64,000 nt of DNA from Microbispora rosea subsp. aerata (GTDB taxonomy: Bacteria > Actinomycetota > Actinomycetes > Streptosporangiales > Streptosporangiaceae), in contig NZ_BMPY01000021.1 in NCBI RefSeq assembly GCF_014647835.1, positions 53,563-117,562 on the forward strand, in the 5' to 3' direction. Shown piece by piece: positions 15,101 to 23,943 of this stretch (its first letter is position 1; each line of letters begins with the position of its first letter). Position numbers and translations under genes: made by a program. The notes below the pieces were generated by a model. The model was not told where the DNA came from, did no database searches, and saw nothing but the letters and a program-made list of their open reading frames with translations.

Positions 15101-16498
15101 ATGCCCGCATACGTCCGTGCCGTGGTGCTCGCCCAGATGCGGCGCCACCGGGTCTTCACGGTCGCGCTCGCCGCGGCGGCCGTGCTCCGGGTGGTCACCA
15201 TGCTCGGTTACCCGCCCGCCCGGATGTACTGGTACGACTCGTTCGCCTACCTGTACAACGCCGTCCACCTGCGGCCGGAGCAGGGATTCCACCCGATCGG
15301 ATATCCCCTGCTGCTGCGCGCCCTGCTGCCCTTCCACAGCGTCGAGGTGGTCGTCGCCGTGCAGCACGCGATGGGCCTCGCGACCGGAGCGATCGTCTAT
15401 GCCGTGCTGCGCGGCAGGGGACTGCCCACCTGGGCCGCCGTGGCCGCCTCGGCGCCGGTGCTGTTCGACGCGTCGTTCCTCCGCCTGGAGCACGCCGTGG
15501 TGTCCGACACGCTGTTCATCCTGCTGGTCGTCGCCGCTACGGCCCTGCTGGCACGCCGGCCGGCGCCGACCGCGCGTGCCGCCGCGGCCGCCGGCCTGCT
15601 GCTCGCGGGCGCCGCCCTCACCCGGACGATCGCGCTGCCGCTGATCCTGCTCGTCCTGCTGCTGCTCGCCGCCCGGCGCGTCCCCTGGCGACGGCTGGCC
15701 GTGCTCGCCCTGACCGGGTTGCTGCCGGTCGCCGCGTACGCCGCCTGGTACGGCGCGGTCCACGGCCGGTTCGGCGTCACCGGCACGGACGGCGTGGCGC
15801 TGTGGGCCCGTTCGATGACCTTCGCGGATTGCGCGGTCATCCGGCCCCCGCGCGACCTCGCGCCGCTGTGCCCGAACGGGACCGTCCTCGACGCCGCGGG
15901 GGAGTACGTGTGGGCGAAGGAGTCGTCCCTCAACCGGCTCCCCGGCGGGCACGTCGCGCTCAACGACCGGGCACGCGCCTTCGCGCTGCGCGCCATCGCC
16001 GCCCAGCCGCTCGACGACCTGCGCGACGTGGCGGCGGACACCGCGCTCGCGTTCGCCTGGACCCCCGTCGCCCACCCGGCGCGCACCGTCCCCGCGTTCG
16101 GCTTCGCCCTCGGCACCTGGCCGCTGCCCGAGGGGCAGCCGCTCGCCGACCAGGTGAGACGGGAGTACGACCCGGATCTCACCGGCATGCGCTCGGTCCG
16201 GCCGTACGCCGACCTGCTGATCGCCTACCAGTATCCGGCGTACCTGCGCGGGCCGGTGCTGGGCGCCATCCTGCTGCTGGGTCTGCTGGGGGCGCTGCGG
16301 CGGCCGGGGCGGGCGGCGGCGCTGCTGCCGTGGGCGGTCGCCGTGACGCTGCTGGTCGCGCCGGTGGCCGTGCTCGACTTCGACCACCGTTACGTGCTGC
16401 CCGTCGTGCCCGTGGCGTGCCTGGCGGCCGGGCTGGCCTTCGCCCGCCCGCCCCGGCGCGCGGAAGCGGACAAACCGGGTGAGCCGCCGGCCGGCTGA
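15101..16498 (+). CDS. Multi-pass membrane protein, GT-C/ArnT-like glycosyltransferase family
   Basis: The product has 465 residues with about nine to ten hydrophobic helices. An acidic first-loop motif (PPARMYWYDSFAYLYNAVHL) follows helix 1, and PIGYPLLLRALLP plus DASFLRLEHAVVSDTLFILLVV resemble phospholipid-carrier-dependent glycosyltransferases of the GT39/GT83 type. Such enzymes transfer a sugar from a polyprenyl carrier outside the membrane. The acceptor is unknown, and the DE dyad of typical members is YD here, so activity is uncertain. AAGGGA lies nine bases before the ATG. A tandem repeat array occupies the upstream region. Confidence 0.7.
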   Translation: MPAYVRAVVLAQMRRHRVFTVALAAAAVLRVVTMLGYPPARMYWYDSFAYLYNAVHLRPEQGFHPIGYPLLLRALLPFHSVEVVVAVQHAMGLATGAIVYAVLRGRGLPTWAAVAASAPVLFDASFLRLEHAVVSDTLFILLVVAATALLARRPAPTARAAAAAGLLLAGAALTRTIALPLILLVLLLLAARRVPWRRLAVLALTGLLPVAAYAAWYGAVHGRFGVTGTDGVALWARSMTFADCAVIRPPRDLAPLCPNGTVLDAAGEYVWAKESSLNRLPGGHVALNDRARAFALRAIAAQPLDDLRDVAADTALAFAWTPVAHPARTVPAFGFALGTWPLPEGQPLADQVRREYDPDLTGMRSVRPYADLLIAYQYPAYLRGPVLGAILLLGLLGALRRPGRAAALLPWAVAVTLLVAPVAVLDFDHRYVLPVVPVACLAAGLAFARPPRRAEADKPGEPPAG

Positions 16499-16568
16499 AG
16501 GCGCCGCCGCGATCCGGTCCTGCGCGATCAGGGGGACGTGGATCGGGGCGCGCGATCAGGGGACGTGG

Positions 16569-17516
16569 TCAGGGGATGCGCGCGCCGAGCAGCAGCGCCG
16601 CGGCGGCGGCCAGCAGGCCCGCGACGATCGCCGCGACGAGGAACCGCTGGGTGATCTCCTGATGCACCACCTTGTAGCCGAGCGAGGTGCCGATCTGCGC
16701 GTACACTTCCCGCAGCTCGCTGCCCGACTCCGCGGTGTAGGCCCGGCCCCCGGTGCCGTCCGACAGGGACTTCAGCGTGGTCTTGTTGACCGGCACCTGC
16801 ACCGCCCGGTTGTCGATCGTCACCGTGCCCTCGGGCGTGCCGTACGCGATCGTGGAGACCGGCACCTTCGCGCTGACCGACGCCTCGATGGCCTCGTTCA
16901 CCGAACGGCCCGAGGTGTTGTCGCCGTCCGACAGCAGCACGATGGCGGACGGGGGCGGATCGGTGACCGCCCGCTGGTCGAACGACCTGATCGAGTCGAG
17001 CGAGTTGAACACGGCCTCGCCGATGGCCGTCCCCGGCCGGGTGGTGAGGCTGGCGATCGCGGTGTTCACGGCGGCGTGGTCGGTGGTTGGAGAGATCACC
17101 ACGGCGGCCGATCTGGCGAACGCGACCACCCCGACGTTGAACCGTTCGGGGAGGTCGTCGACGAACTGCTGGGCGGCCTGCTTGGCGGCGACAAGCCGGG
17201 TCGGCGCCACGTCGGCCGCCTCCATCGACAGCGACACGTCCACCGCGATCATGATGGTGGCGCGGTCGCGGGGCACCTTCACCGCGCCGGCCGGGCGGGC
17301 CGCGCCGAGGACGAGCAGGCTCATCATGATGAGGAACAGCACGGCGGGGACGTGCCGCCGCCAGGTGGGCCGCTCGGGCGCCACCAGCGACAGCAGCGCC
17401 AGGTTGGTGAACCGCATCGTGTAGCGGCGGCGGGCGAACTGCGCCGCGACGTACGCCGCGACCAGGGCGGCGACGACGACGAACAGCCACAGCCAGCCGG
17501 GAGACAGGAACGTCAT
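16569..17516 (-). CDS. VWA-domain membrane protein (BatA-like)
   Basis: The product has 315 residues: transmembrane helix 1 (about 7-27), helix 2 (about 56-72), a von Willebrand A domain with an intact MIDAS (DVSLS at 93-97, with later T and D residues in [10 protein letters not shown] and [10 protein letters not shown]), and a C-terminal helix ([20 protein letters not shown]). Such proteins act with MoxR ATPases and DUF58 proteins as membrane-linked chaperone modules. Its start overlaps the DUF58 stop by four bases. It is the last gene of the three-gene operon. Confidence 0.9.
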   Translation of the reverse strand: MTFLSPGWLWLFVVVAALVAAYVAAQFARRRYTMRFTNLALLSLVAPERPTWRRHVPAVLFLIMMSLLVLGAARPAGAVKVPRDRATIMIAVDVSLSMEAADVAPTRLVAAKQAAQQFVDDLPERFNVGVVAFARSAAVVISPTTDHAAVNTAIASLTTRPGTAIGEAVFNSLDSIRSFDQRAVTDPPPSAIVLLSDGDNTSGRSVNEAIEASVSAKVPVSTIAYGTPEGTVTIDNRAVQVPVNKTTLKSLSDGTGGRAYTAESGSELREVYAQIGTSLGYKVVHQEITQRFLVAAIVAGLLAAAAALLLGARIP

Positions 17517-18433
17517 GCGCCCGCCTTCCTGTTCGCGGCCCTGCGCAGCAGGTGGGAGGCCCGCCGCTGGCGCAGCACGAACTCGGCGATGTCGAACACC
17601 CAGTCACGGTCGGTGCGCAGCACCAGGTGGGAGGCCCCCGCCCGGCGCAGCGCCGCCCGGGTCGCCGCGCGCTGCTCGATCGCGGCCTCGGCGTACCGCT
17701 CCCTGAGCGTGCGCGACAACCGGACGTCGCGCGTGCGCCCGGTCTCGGGGTCGGCGAGGGTGACGAACCCGACGTCGGGCAGCTCCAGCTCGCGGGGATC
17801 GATGATCTCCACGGCGAGCACCTGATGCCGCGCGGCCAGGCGGCGCAGCGGCGGCTCCCAGGAGTCCGGCGAGTCGAGGAAGTCGGAGACGATCACCCGG
17901 AGCCCGCGCTTGCGATGCGCCGCCGCCATCATCTCCAGAGCCTCCCCGAGGTCCACCGCGCCCCGCGCGGGCGGCGCGCTCAGCAGCGTGTGCAGCAGAG
18001 CGTACAGCCGGGGCCGGCCGGGCTTGGCCGGATAGCGGTGCACGTCGTCGCCGTACAGGACGTAGGCGCCGAACCGGTCGCCGACCCGGCTGGCGAGGAT
18101 CCCGACGGCGCCGACGGCGCTCACCACCAGATCGCGCTTGGACATGTCGGCGGTGCCGAACTCCATGCTGGCCGACAGGTCGGCCACCGCCCAGGTCTCC
18201 AGCTCCCGGTCGGCGATCAGGTCCCGCACGTGCGGGACCGTCGTGCGCGCCGTCACCGCCCAGTCCATGCGGCGCACGTCGTCCTCGCCCGGCACGTACA
18301 CGCGGGTGTCGCCGTGCTCGCTGCCGGGCCCGGGGATCAGCCCCTGGTGGCGGCCCTGCAGCAGCCCGTCCAGCCGCCGCACCACCGTCAGCTCCAGCCG
18401 TCGCAGCGCCCGGTCGGGGTTCGCGCCGCTCAT
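17513..18433 (-). CDS. DUF58 domain-containing protein
   Basis: The product has 306 residues. The DUF58 hallmark [50 protein letters not shown] is present, with a degenerate VWA-like fold around it ([17 protein letters not shown]). No membrane segment is seen, so it is probably cytosolic and bound to the membrane VWA protein. It overlaps both neighbours by four bases (ATGA), indicating a tightly coupled moxR-DUF58-VWA operon. The usual function proposed for such sets is MoxR-driven maturation of a partner complex. Confidence 0.9.
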   Translation of the reverse strand: MSGANPDRALRRLELTVVRRLDGLLQGRHQGLIPGPGSEHGDTRVYVPGEDDVRRMDWAVTARTTVPHVRDLIADRELETWAVADLSASMEFGTADMSKRDLVVSAVGAVGILASRVGDRFGAYVLYGDDVHRYPAKPGRPRLYALLHTLLSAPPARGAVDLGEALEMMAAAHRKRGLRVIVSDFLDSPDSWEPPLRRLAARHQVLAVEIIDPRELELPDVGFVTLADPETGRTRDVRLSRTLRERYAEAAIEQRAATRAALRRAGASHLVLRTDRDWVFDIAEFVLRQRRASHLLRRAANRKAGA

Positions 18434-19473
18434 CGCATGCCCTGGTTCCACACGACGAGCGGCGGCGGCACCGCCTGCAGGACCCGGCGTACGACGTCGT
18501 CGGGGTCCACCTCGTCGGCCAGCGCGTCGAAGGTGAGCATCAGCCGGTGCGACATCACGTCGATCGCCACGTCGCGGACGTCGTCGGGCAGCAGGTAGTC
18601 GCGCCCGCGCAGCAGGGCGAGAGCACGCCCGGCGGCGATCAGGCCCAGCGTCGCCCGGGGGCTCACCCCGATCTCGATCGTGTCCTCCAGGTCGGCCAGG
18701 CCGTAGTCCGCCGGGGTCCGCGTGGCCATGACCAGCCGTACGACGTAGTCGGCCACGAGCTGGTGGACCGAGACCTCCTCGGCCATGTCCTGCAGCCGCA
18801 CCAGCGTGGCCGGATCGAGCACCGTCTTGGGCACGGGCGGGCGCACGCTCATCCGCTGCAGGATCTCCAGCTCCTCGTGCGCGCTCGGATGGGACACGCG
18901 CACCTTGAACAGGAACCGGTCGCGCTGCACCTCGGGCAGCGGATAGACGCCCTCCGACTCGATCGGGTTCTGGGTGGCCAGCACGATGAAGGGCCGGGGC
19001 AGCGGATGCGTGCGGCCCGCGAGCGTCACCTGCCGCTCGGCCATCACCTCCAGCAGCGCCGACTGCACCTTCGCCGGGGCGCGGTTGATCTCGTCGGCAA
19101 GCAGGAAGTTGACGAACACCGGCCCGAGCTCGACGTCGAACTGCTCCGAGCTGGGGTGATAGACACGGGTGCCGACGATGTCGCTGGGCACCAGGTCGGG
19201 AGTGAACTGGATCCGGGCGAACGTGCCGCCCACCACGGTGGCCAGGGTCGAGGCGGCCAGCGTCTTGGCGACCCCCGGGACGCCTTCGAGCAGGCAATGC
19301 CCCCGGGCGAGCAGCGCCACCAGCAGCCGCTCGACCATGTGCTCCTGCCCGACGATCACCCGCCGGACCTCGGCCAGCGCCTCGCGCAGGGCGTTCAGCC
19401 CGGCCTCGCCCTCCTCCCACGTGGTCACGCCCTTGCCGGGCTCCGGGTCACTGCGTTCATCGGCAACGGTCAT
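18430..19473 (-). CDS. MoxR-family AAA+ ATPase
   Basis: The product has 347 residues with Walker A GVPGVAKT (64-71), Walker B FLLADEIN (123-130), sensor 1 in VLATQNPIESEGVYPLPEVQRDRFLFK and the C-terminal lid domain. MoxR ATPases remodel or insert metal/cofactors into partner proteins together with VWA proteins, and the two downstream genes provide the expected partners. It is the first gene of the operon. No clear Shine-Dalgarno precedes the ATG at 19473. The divergent neighbour is the degenerate kinase-like gene. Confidence 0.93.
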   Translation of the reverse strand: MTVADERSDPEPGKGVTTWEEGEAGLNALREALAEVRRVIVGQEHMVERLLVALLARGHCLLEGVPGVAKTLAASTLATVVGGTFARIQFTPDLVPSDIVGTRVYHPSSEQFDVELGPVFVNFLLADEINRAPAKVQSALLEVMAERQVTLAGRTHPLPRPFIVLATQNPIESEGVYPLPEVQRDRFLFKVRVSHPSAHEELEILQRMSVRPPVPKTVLDPATLVRLQDMAEEVSVHQLVADYVVRLVMATRTPADYGLADLEDTIEIGVSPRATLGLIAAGRALALLRGRDYLLPDDVRDVAIDVMSHRLMLTFDALADEVDPDDVVRRVLQAVPPPLVVWNQGMR

Positions 19474-19570
19474 GCTCGTTATTCAATCGTGACTCGGCTG
19501 GCGAATCCATTTCTCTCCCATTTGCCCGTCCCGGCGCGTGCCACACCCCCTGTCGCGCCCATGTGTTTTC

Positions 19571-20356
19571 ATGTGGGAGATGGTCACTCCGCTGCAGTAC
19601 GGCGACCCGCCCCACGTGGGGCCGTTCGCGCTGCAGGCGCGTCTGCGTACGGCCCCGGCCGGGCTCGTCTACCTGGGCCAGGCGCCCGACGGCCGGGTGG
19701 TGTCGGTGGCCGTCCTGTCCACCGGCGCCGCGCTCGACGCCGCGGCGAGAGACCGCTTCGTCACGGCGATCAAGGAGGCCCAAAGCGGCGCGGCCAGGCA
19801 GGCACAGGGCAGGACGGGCATGCGCGGGTGGGGCGCGTCGCTGGTCGACCGGGTGCGCGGACGGGTGCCCCCCGACACGCCTCCCGTCCTGGCGATGCAG
19901 GACGGGCCCGCGCCCTGGGTGGCCGTGCCGTACGTGCCGAACGGCCCGGGGGCCGAGCGGTTCCTCGACCCGGTCCCGGTGTCCGGCACGCTGATCGGGC
20001 GGCGGCACGGGCCCGACTTCGTGCACTACTGGCTGGGCGACCGCACCCCGGCGCTGCCCGCCCCGCCCGCGCCGCCCCCGCCGCCGATCGCGACCCGGCG
20101 CTCGGTCGTGCTCGCCTCGACGCTGCTGGCCACGCTCGTGCTCGCGCTGCTGGTGGTCACCTGGATGCTGCTGTTCCGCGGCGAGGACGACCCCGAGCCG
20201 CCCCGGCCGCTGCCGAACACGCAGTTCGTGCCCACCCCGCCGCCCGAGCCGGCCTCCCCGGAGCCGCAGCAGCCCACCCCCGGCCCGTCCGGCAGCGGCG
20301 ACGGCGGCGAGAGCCCCTGGCCGGACGAACTCTTCGGTGGCCGCGGCCCCCTCTGA
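19571..20356 (+). CDS. Membrane protein with degenerate Ser/Thr-kinase N-lobe
   Basis: The product has 261 residues from ATG 19571; ATG 19580 and GTG 19538 are alternatives. The first 60 residues (VGPFALQARLRTAPAGLVYLGQAPDGRVVSVAVLS) align by eye with the glycine loop and beta-3 strand of PknB-type kinases, but the catalytic lysine of VAVK is replaced (VAVLS) and the rest of the kinase is absent. A single transmembrane helix (SVVLASTLLATLVLALLVVTWMLLF) leads to a proline-rich outer tail. It is probably a non-catalytic, membrane-linked regulatory or binding protein. Confidence 0.6.
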   Translation: MWEMVTPLQYGDPPHVGPFALQARLRTAPAGLVYLGQAPDGRVVSVAVLSTGAALDAAARDRFVTAIKEAQSGAARQAQGRTGMRGWGASLVDRVRGRVPPDTPPVLAMQDGPAPWVAVPYVPNGPGAERFLDPVPVSGTLIGRRHGPDFVHYWLGDRTPALPAPPAPPPPPIATRRSVVLASTLLATLVLALLVVTWMLLFRGEDDPEPPRPLPNTQFVPTPPPEPASPEPQQPTPGPSGSGDGGESPWPDELFGGRGPL

Positions 20357-20536
20357 CCCTGCGAGCTGGGCACCGGAGTCGCGCGGTCGCCGCCGGTGCC
20401 GCGCGGCCGCCTCGGTGTGGGGGCGGTCGCCCCGGCGTTCGCGGCCGCTCAGGCGGAGGTGAACACCAGGGACGCGTGGCAGGCCGTCATGAACGGCGGC
20501 ACATGGCCCGCCGACCGGGATGCGGCCGTCCGCCGC

Positions 20537-21455
20537 CTACGGGCGTACGCGGATGACCGTCTTCCCTTCGCGTCGCGTGGCCGGGTTGAGGGCGCCGACG
20601 GCGTCATCGAGGCTGGCGACGTCGCCGATGTTCGTCCGCAGCCGGCCGTCCCGCACCCGCTGCACGATCTCACCGAGCCGGGCGCGATCGGCCTCGACGA
20701 CGAAGTCCACCGCCAGCCCGTCGGCGGGCCGCGCCTCGACCGGGCCGACGACGGACACCAGCGTCCCTCCGGCCCTGATCAGGGCGGCGGACCGCCGCTG
20801 AACGTCGCCGCCGATGACATCGAAGACCAGATCGACGCCCCCGACGTCGTCCAGCGCGTCGTTCTCGAGGTCGACGAACTCATGCGCGCCGAAGCCGAGC
20901 GCCTTCTCGCGGTCGGTGGCGCGTCCGGTGCCGATGACGTACGCGCCGGCCTCACGCGCGAGCTGGGTCACCATCGTCCCGACCGCCCCGGCGGCGCCAT
21001 GGGCGAGGACGGTCTGACCGGCCCGCAGGCGGCCGTGCTGGAACAGCCCCTGCCAGGCGGTAAGACCTGAGATCGGCAGGGACGCGGCCACGGCGAAGTC
21101 GACGTCGCCGGGCAGCGGCGCGAGGTTGCGCGCTTCGATCGCCGCATACTCCGCGAGGGTGCCGTCGCGGTGCCAGTCGGCGAGGCCGAACACCCGCTGC
21201 CCGACCGACAGCCCTGTCGTGCCGTAGCCGAGCGCGCCGACCACTCCGGCAAGCTCGTGGCCGGGGATCGACGGCGTCCTGTCACGTCCGGCGCGATCGG
21301 TCCAGGTCGACGGCCACTCCATCTCCGTCGGGACGGAAGCCCGACGCATGAATGCGAACGACGACATCGTTGATCGCCGCGGTCGGCTCGGGCCGCTCCG
21401 TCAGCGTCATCCCGGCCGTTCCCGCGGCTTGGTCGGTTACCACGATGGCTCTCAT
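20537..21455 (-). pseudogene. NADP-dependent zinc-less alcohol dehydrogenase-family oxidoreductase, frameshifted
   Basis: Two minus-strand frames together give a complete MDR-family quinone-oxidoreductase-like protein. The first frame starts at ATG 21455 (MRAIVVTDQAAGTAGMTLTE ... VVVRIHASGF) and the second continues VPTEMEWPSTWTDRAGRD to TVIRVRP at 20537. The break is at GGGACGGAA (21330-21338), where one base too many shifts the frame; removing it would give ASGFVPTEMEW. The NADP-binding AHGAAGAVGTMV motif is intact. It may be a true recent pseudogene or a sequencing error. Confidence 0.8.
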
Positions 21456-22185
21456 CGGAACTGTCCCCTTCGTCGTACGCGGTGTGGGTCGTGTCGTGTC
21501 ACCGCCGTGTTCGGCCTTGTCCGCGCTCGTGCCGGCCTCGGAGGTCGCGTACGGCGCGATGAAAGGCGGTCGGCGCGGCGCTTCTGATCGCGAAGGGGCC
21601 AGTCGCTGTGGAAGGCCCGAGATCGGCTTGGCGCACCCCTCTCCGGGCCGGGGTGGCCGAGGGCCGGCGGCACCGTCCTGCCGTGTCCGTCTCGCGAGTT
21701 TGTGAACTTCTTGCCGACACTAGCCGGGGTGAACCCCTCCGGCGGCATGGACCCGACGCCGAGCGCGGCGGCCGCCATCTGGTCAGGCCCATCGCCATGT
21801 GGATCTGCTTCTGTGCCGCAGCGGGCGGCCCGGACGGGGATCCCGCCCGTGTGCCCGCGCACGGCGGGAGGTGTCCACCGGCGAGCGACCTGCCTGGAGG
21901 GGCCCGCGCTCGACGCCGCGATCACTGGGGCCGTGGACCCATGCGCAGTCTCATGGCGTCATGGCGGAACCGATGGGGCAGACACCCGTCGGCCTGCCCG
22001 GCCATGCGGGCTGTTTCGCCGGGTTGCGGATCGCCGATGCCCGCCGTGCCGCCTCGGGTCCGACCGTCGCCGGAGAGCACGGCGTTGCCCGAAAGGACAT
22101 CCCGGCCGACGCCGGGCTGCCCGTCGCCCGATAGGCTCGCTCGCCGGGCCAGGGGCAAACGGGTGCAAAGGGGGAAGGGAGCCAC
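21456..22185. other. Intergenic region with repeat copy 1, no confident gene
   Basis: This 730-bp stretch upstream of the TSUP gene holds the first copy of the 97-bp direct repeat (21997-22093). Near 21698 there is an AT-richer segment, AGTTTGTGAACTT, whose ends AGTT and AACT are complementary, and which could be a promoter or operator. Open frames exist on both strands but have no recognisable domain and look like GC-rich shadows. Confidence 0.4.
21997..22093. repeat. 97-bp direct repeat, copy 1
   Basis: This copy begins CCCGGCCATGCGGGCTGTTT and ends GGCGTTGCCCGAA. It matches the copy at 23107-23203 with a single difference (GTTT versus ATTT). The two copies flank the TSUP permease gene at a distance of 1110 bp. 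No inverted terminal repeats were seen within the copy. Confidence 0.88.
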
Positions 22186-22953
22186 ATGGGTGCCGGACAG
22201 GTGGTCCTCCTGCTCCTCGCCGCCGTGGCCGCCGGATGGGTGGACGCCGTCGTCGGCGGGGGAGGGCTGCTGCAGCTTCCGGTGCTGCTGCTGGCCGGTC
22301 TCACGCCGGTCCAGGCGCTGGCGACGAACAAGTCCGCCGCGATCTTCGGGACGGGGTCGGCCGCCGTCACCTACGCCCGGAAGACGAAGCTCGACCGGGC
22401 GGTGGCCGCACCGGCCGCGGCGCTGGCGGTGGCCTGCGCCGGACTCGGCGCGGCCTCGGCCGCCCTGCTCGACGCCGACGTGCTGAAGCCGCTGGTCATG
22501 GTCGTGCTGCTGGGCGTGGGGGTGTTTGTGACCCTGCGGCCGGGGTTCGGCCGCCTGCCCCACCCGCACCTGCGTACGCGCGCGCGGGTGGTGGCGGGTG
22601 TCGCGGTGGCGGGCGTCGGCATCGCCTACTACGACGGCATCGTCGGGCCGGGCACCGGCACCTTCCTTCTCATCGCGTTCACCTCCATCCTCGGCATGGA
22701 CTTCGTGCACGCCTCGGCCACGGCGAAGGTCGTCAACACCGGCACCAACCTCGGCGCCCTCGTGGTCTTCGCCCTGCAGGGCCACGTGGTGTGGGCGCTC
22801 GGCCTGGCCATGGCCGCCTGCAACATCGCCGGCGCGCAGATCGGTGCGCGGATGGCGCTCAACCGGGGCGCGGGCTTCGTCCGCGTCGTCCTGCTGTGCG
22901 TGGTGGCCGCCCTGGTCGCCAAGCTCGGGTACGACCAGTTCCTCAGCCGATAA
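22186..22953 (+). CDS. TSUP/TauE-SafE family membrane permease
   Basis: The product has 255 residues and about eight membrane helices. It carries the family signature WVDAVVGGGGLLQLPVLLLAGLTPVQALATNKSAAIFGTGSA near the N-terminus and the repeat half YYDGIVGPGTGTFLLIAFTSILGMDFVHASATAKVVN. TSUP proteins export sulfite, sulfonates or other organic anions, but the substrate cannot be read here. AAGGGGGAAGGGAG precedes the ATG. The gene is bracketed by two almost identical 97-bp repeats, so it may have arrived as a unit. A second, more diverged TSUP gene is at 33746. Confidence 0.9.
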   Translation: MGAGQVVLLLLAAVAAGWVDAVVGGGGLLQLPVLLLAGLTPVQALATNKSAAIFGTGSAAVTYARKTKLDRAVAAPAAALAVACAGLGAASAALLDADVLKPLVMVVLLGVGVFVTLRPGFGRLPHPHLRTRARVVAGVAVAGVGIAYYDGIVGPGTGTFLLIAFTSILGMDFVHASATAKVVNTGTNLGALVVFALQGHVVWALGLAMAACNIAGAQIGARMALNRGAGFVRVVLLCVVAALVAKLGYDQFLSR

Positions 22954-23106
22954 CCCGCACACGCCGGCCCCGAGGTCGTCGTTCCGCATGCGGGCCGTCC
23001 GCAGAACCTCGCGCGGTTCCCGGCGGTAGGCCGCGCGGTCGCCACGGCGGGGCATCGGAGGCGATGAAAGGCACGGCCCAGAAGACCGCGCCCTCGGAGT
23101 AACTAC

Positions 23107-23203
23107 CCCGGCCATGCGGGCTATTTCGCCGGGTTGCGGATCGCCGATGCCCGCCGTGCCGCCTCGGGTCCGACCGTCGCCGGAGAGCACGGCGTTGCCC
23201 GAA
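23107..23203. repeat. 97-bp direct repeat, copy 2
   Basis: This is the second copy of the repeat at 21997-22093, in the same orientation, with one base difference. After the copy the sequence continues CCCGATGAAGCC, whereas copy 1 continues AGGACATCCC, so the identity ends sharply. Confidence 0.88.
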
Positions 23204-23332
23204 CCCGATGAAGCCTGTGCTCGCTTGCGCGATGCTCATAACGTCCGCGTGCTGTGGGAGTTCGAGCGCGCTGCCGGTGCGACAGCTCAGGTTCGTCTGG
23301 ATGGTCGCCCGGCGCACGTCGCCGGAACAGGA

Positions 23333-23421
23333 CAGCCGCACCGGCGCACCGGGATCTCGCATCACGAGCCGCCGCCCCCACGATCGGGTGACCCAGCCGC
23401 ACCGGCGCACGGGGATCTCGC
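23333..23421. repeat. Two-copy 28-bp repeat with 33-bp spacer (CRISPR-like remnant)
   Basis: CAGCCGCACCGGCGCACSGG followed by GATCTCGC occurs at 23333-23360 and 23394-23421 with one difference. The 61-bp period (28 + 33) equals that of type I-E arrays, and CCGCACCGG...CGGGGAT recalls type I-E repeats. No further clear copies are found 61 bp outward on either side, and no cas gene is in the window. A degenerate array or chance duplication are both possible. Confidence 0.4.
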
Positions 23422-23757
23422 GGCGACTTTGACGTGTTGGTCGCCTGATGCTCCACCCTGCCGCGACGTGCACTGCCTGCCGTACGGCCCGTGCCACCCC
23501 GCGTCGGCACCACAGGCCGCCCTTCACCGCCGGCGATGTCCGGCACGGCTTCCGCCTCCTCCGGCCCGCCCGAATGTGCGGACGGCGGTTACCCAGAGGA
23601 AAGAGGCGGCTGACTTTATGGAGAGATAGCTGTCCTTTTCTGGTTCGAGGTGATGCGCCGATTATTTTCAGTATTTGTCGGTGACGGGTGCTTACATTTC
23701 CCTGTGGCCCCGGAGGGCCGCCCGGTCATCCCATTCGATCCATTCAGGAGATGCCCC

Positions 23758-23943
23758 ATGCCTTCTGACATGTACTATCGGCGCGGACATTGGGTCAGGA
23801 GACCGAAATCGAGAGGTGGAAGGGTTTCGGGCTGGGTGGTCCTGGCCGTCGTCGCCGGGGTGATCTGGTTCGTCTCACAAGGCGCCGGCGATCGGCAGGA
23901 GGGTCCGCAGCGGCCGTCGATGTCGGAGAATGTCACACGATGA
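23758..23943 (+). CDS. Small single-pass membrane protein, first gene of nuclease unit
   Basis: The product has 61 residues: a charged N-terminus (YYRRGHWVRRPKSRGGR), one hydrophobic helix (SGWVVLAVVAGVIWFVSQG) and a polar tail. AGGAG lies seven bases before the ATG at 23758, a very good start. The stop overlaps the start of the Mrr-type nuclease gene by four bases (ATGA), so the two are translated together. No family is recognised. Its size and topology would suit a membrane partner or regulator of the anchored nuclease. Confidence 0.72.
   Translation: MPSDMYYRRGHWVRRPKSRGGRVSGWVVLAVVAGVIWFVSQGAGDRQEGPQRPSMSENVTR

Larger units (their letters stand above)
22954..23757. other. Intergenic region with repeat copy 2 and CRISPR-like repeats
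   Basis: This 804-bp stretch holds the second 97-bp repeat (23107-23203) and two 28-bp repeats 61 bp apart (23333-23421). No protein-coding gene is convincing. The last 150 bp before 23758 are AT-richer than the surroundings (GATTATTTTCAGTATTTGTC) and probably contain the promoter of the following three-gene unit. Confidence 0.45.

Noticed and set aside
20396-20536. Protein-like stretch AEVNTRDAWQAVMNGGTWPAD after the kinase-like gene
   Set aside because: It looks coding by composition but has no start signal, no recognised family and continues into the antisense of the oxidoreductase; at most a relic.
21452-21925. 157-codon minus-strand frame (MIAASSAG...) upstream of the oxidoreductase
   Set aside because: No domain, overlaps the N-terminus of the frameshifted gene and its codon composition is that of noncoding GC-rich DNA.
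22943-23527. 194-codon minus-strand frame across repeat copy 2
   Set aside because: It crosses the 97-bp repeat and CRISPR-like repeats, has arginine-rich shadow composition and no known domain.
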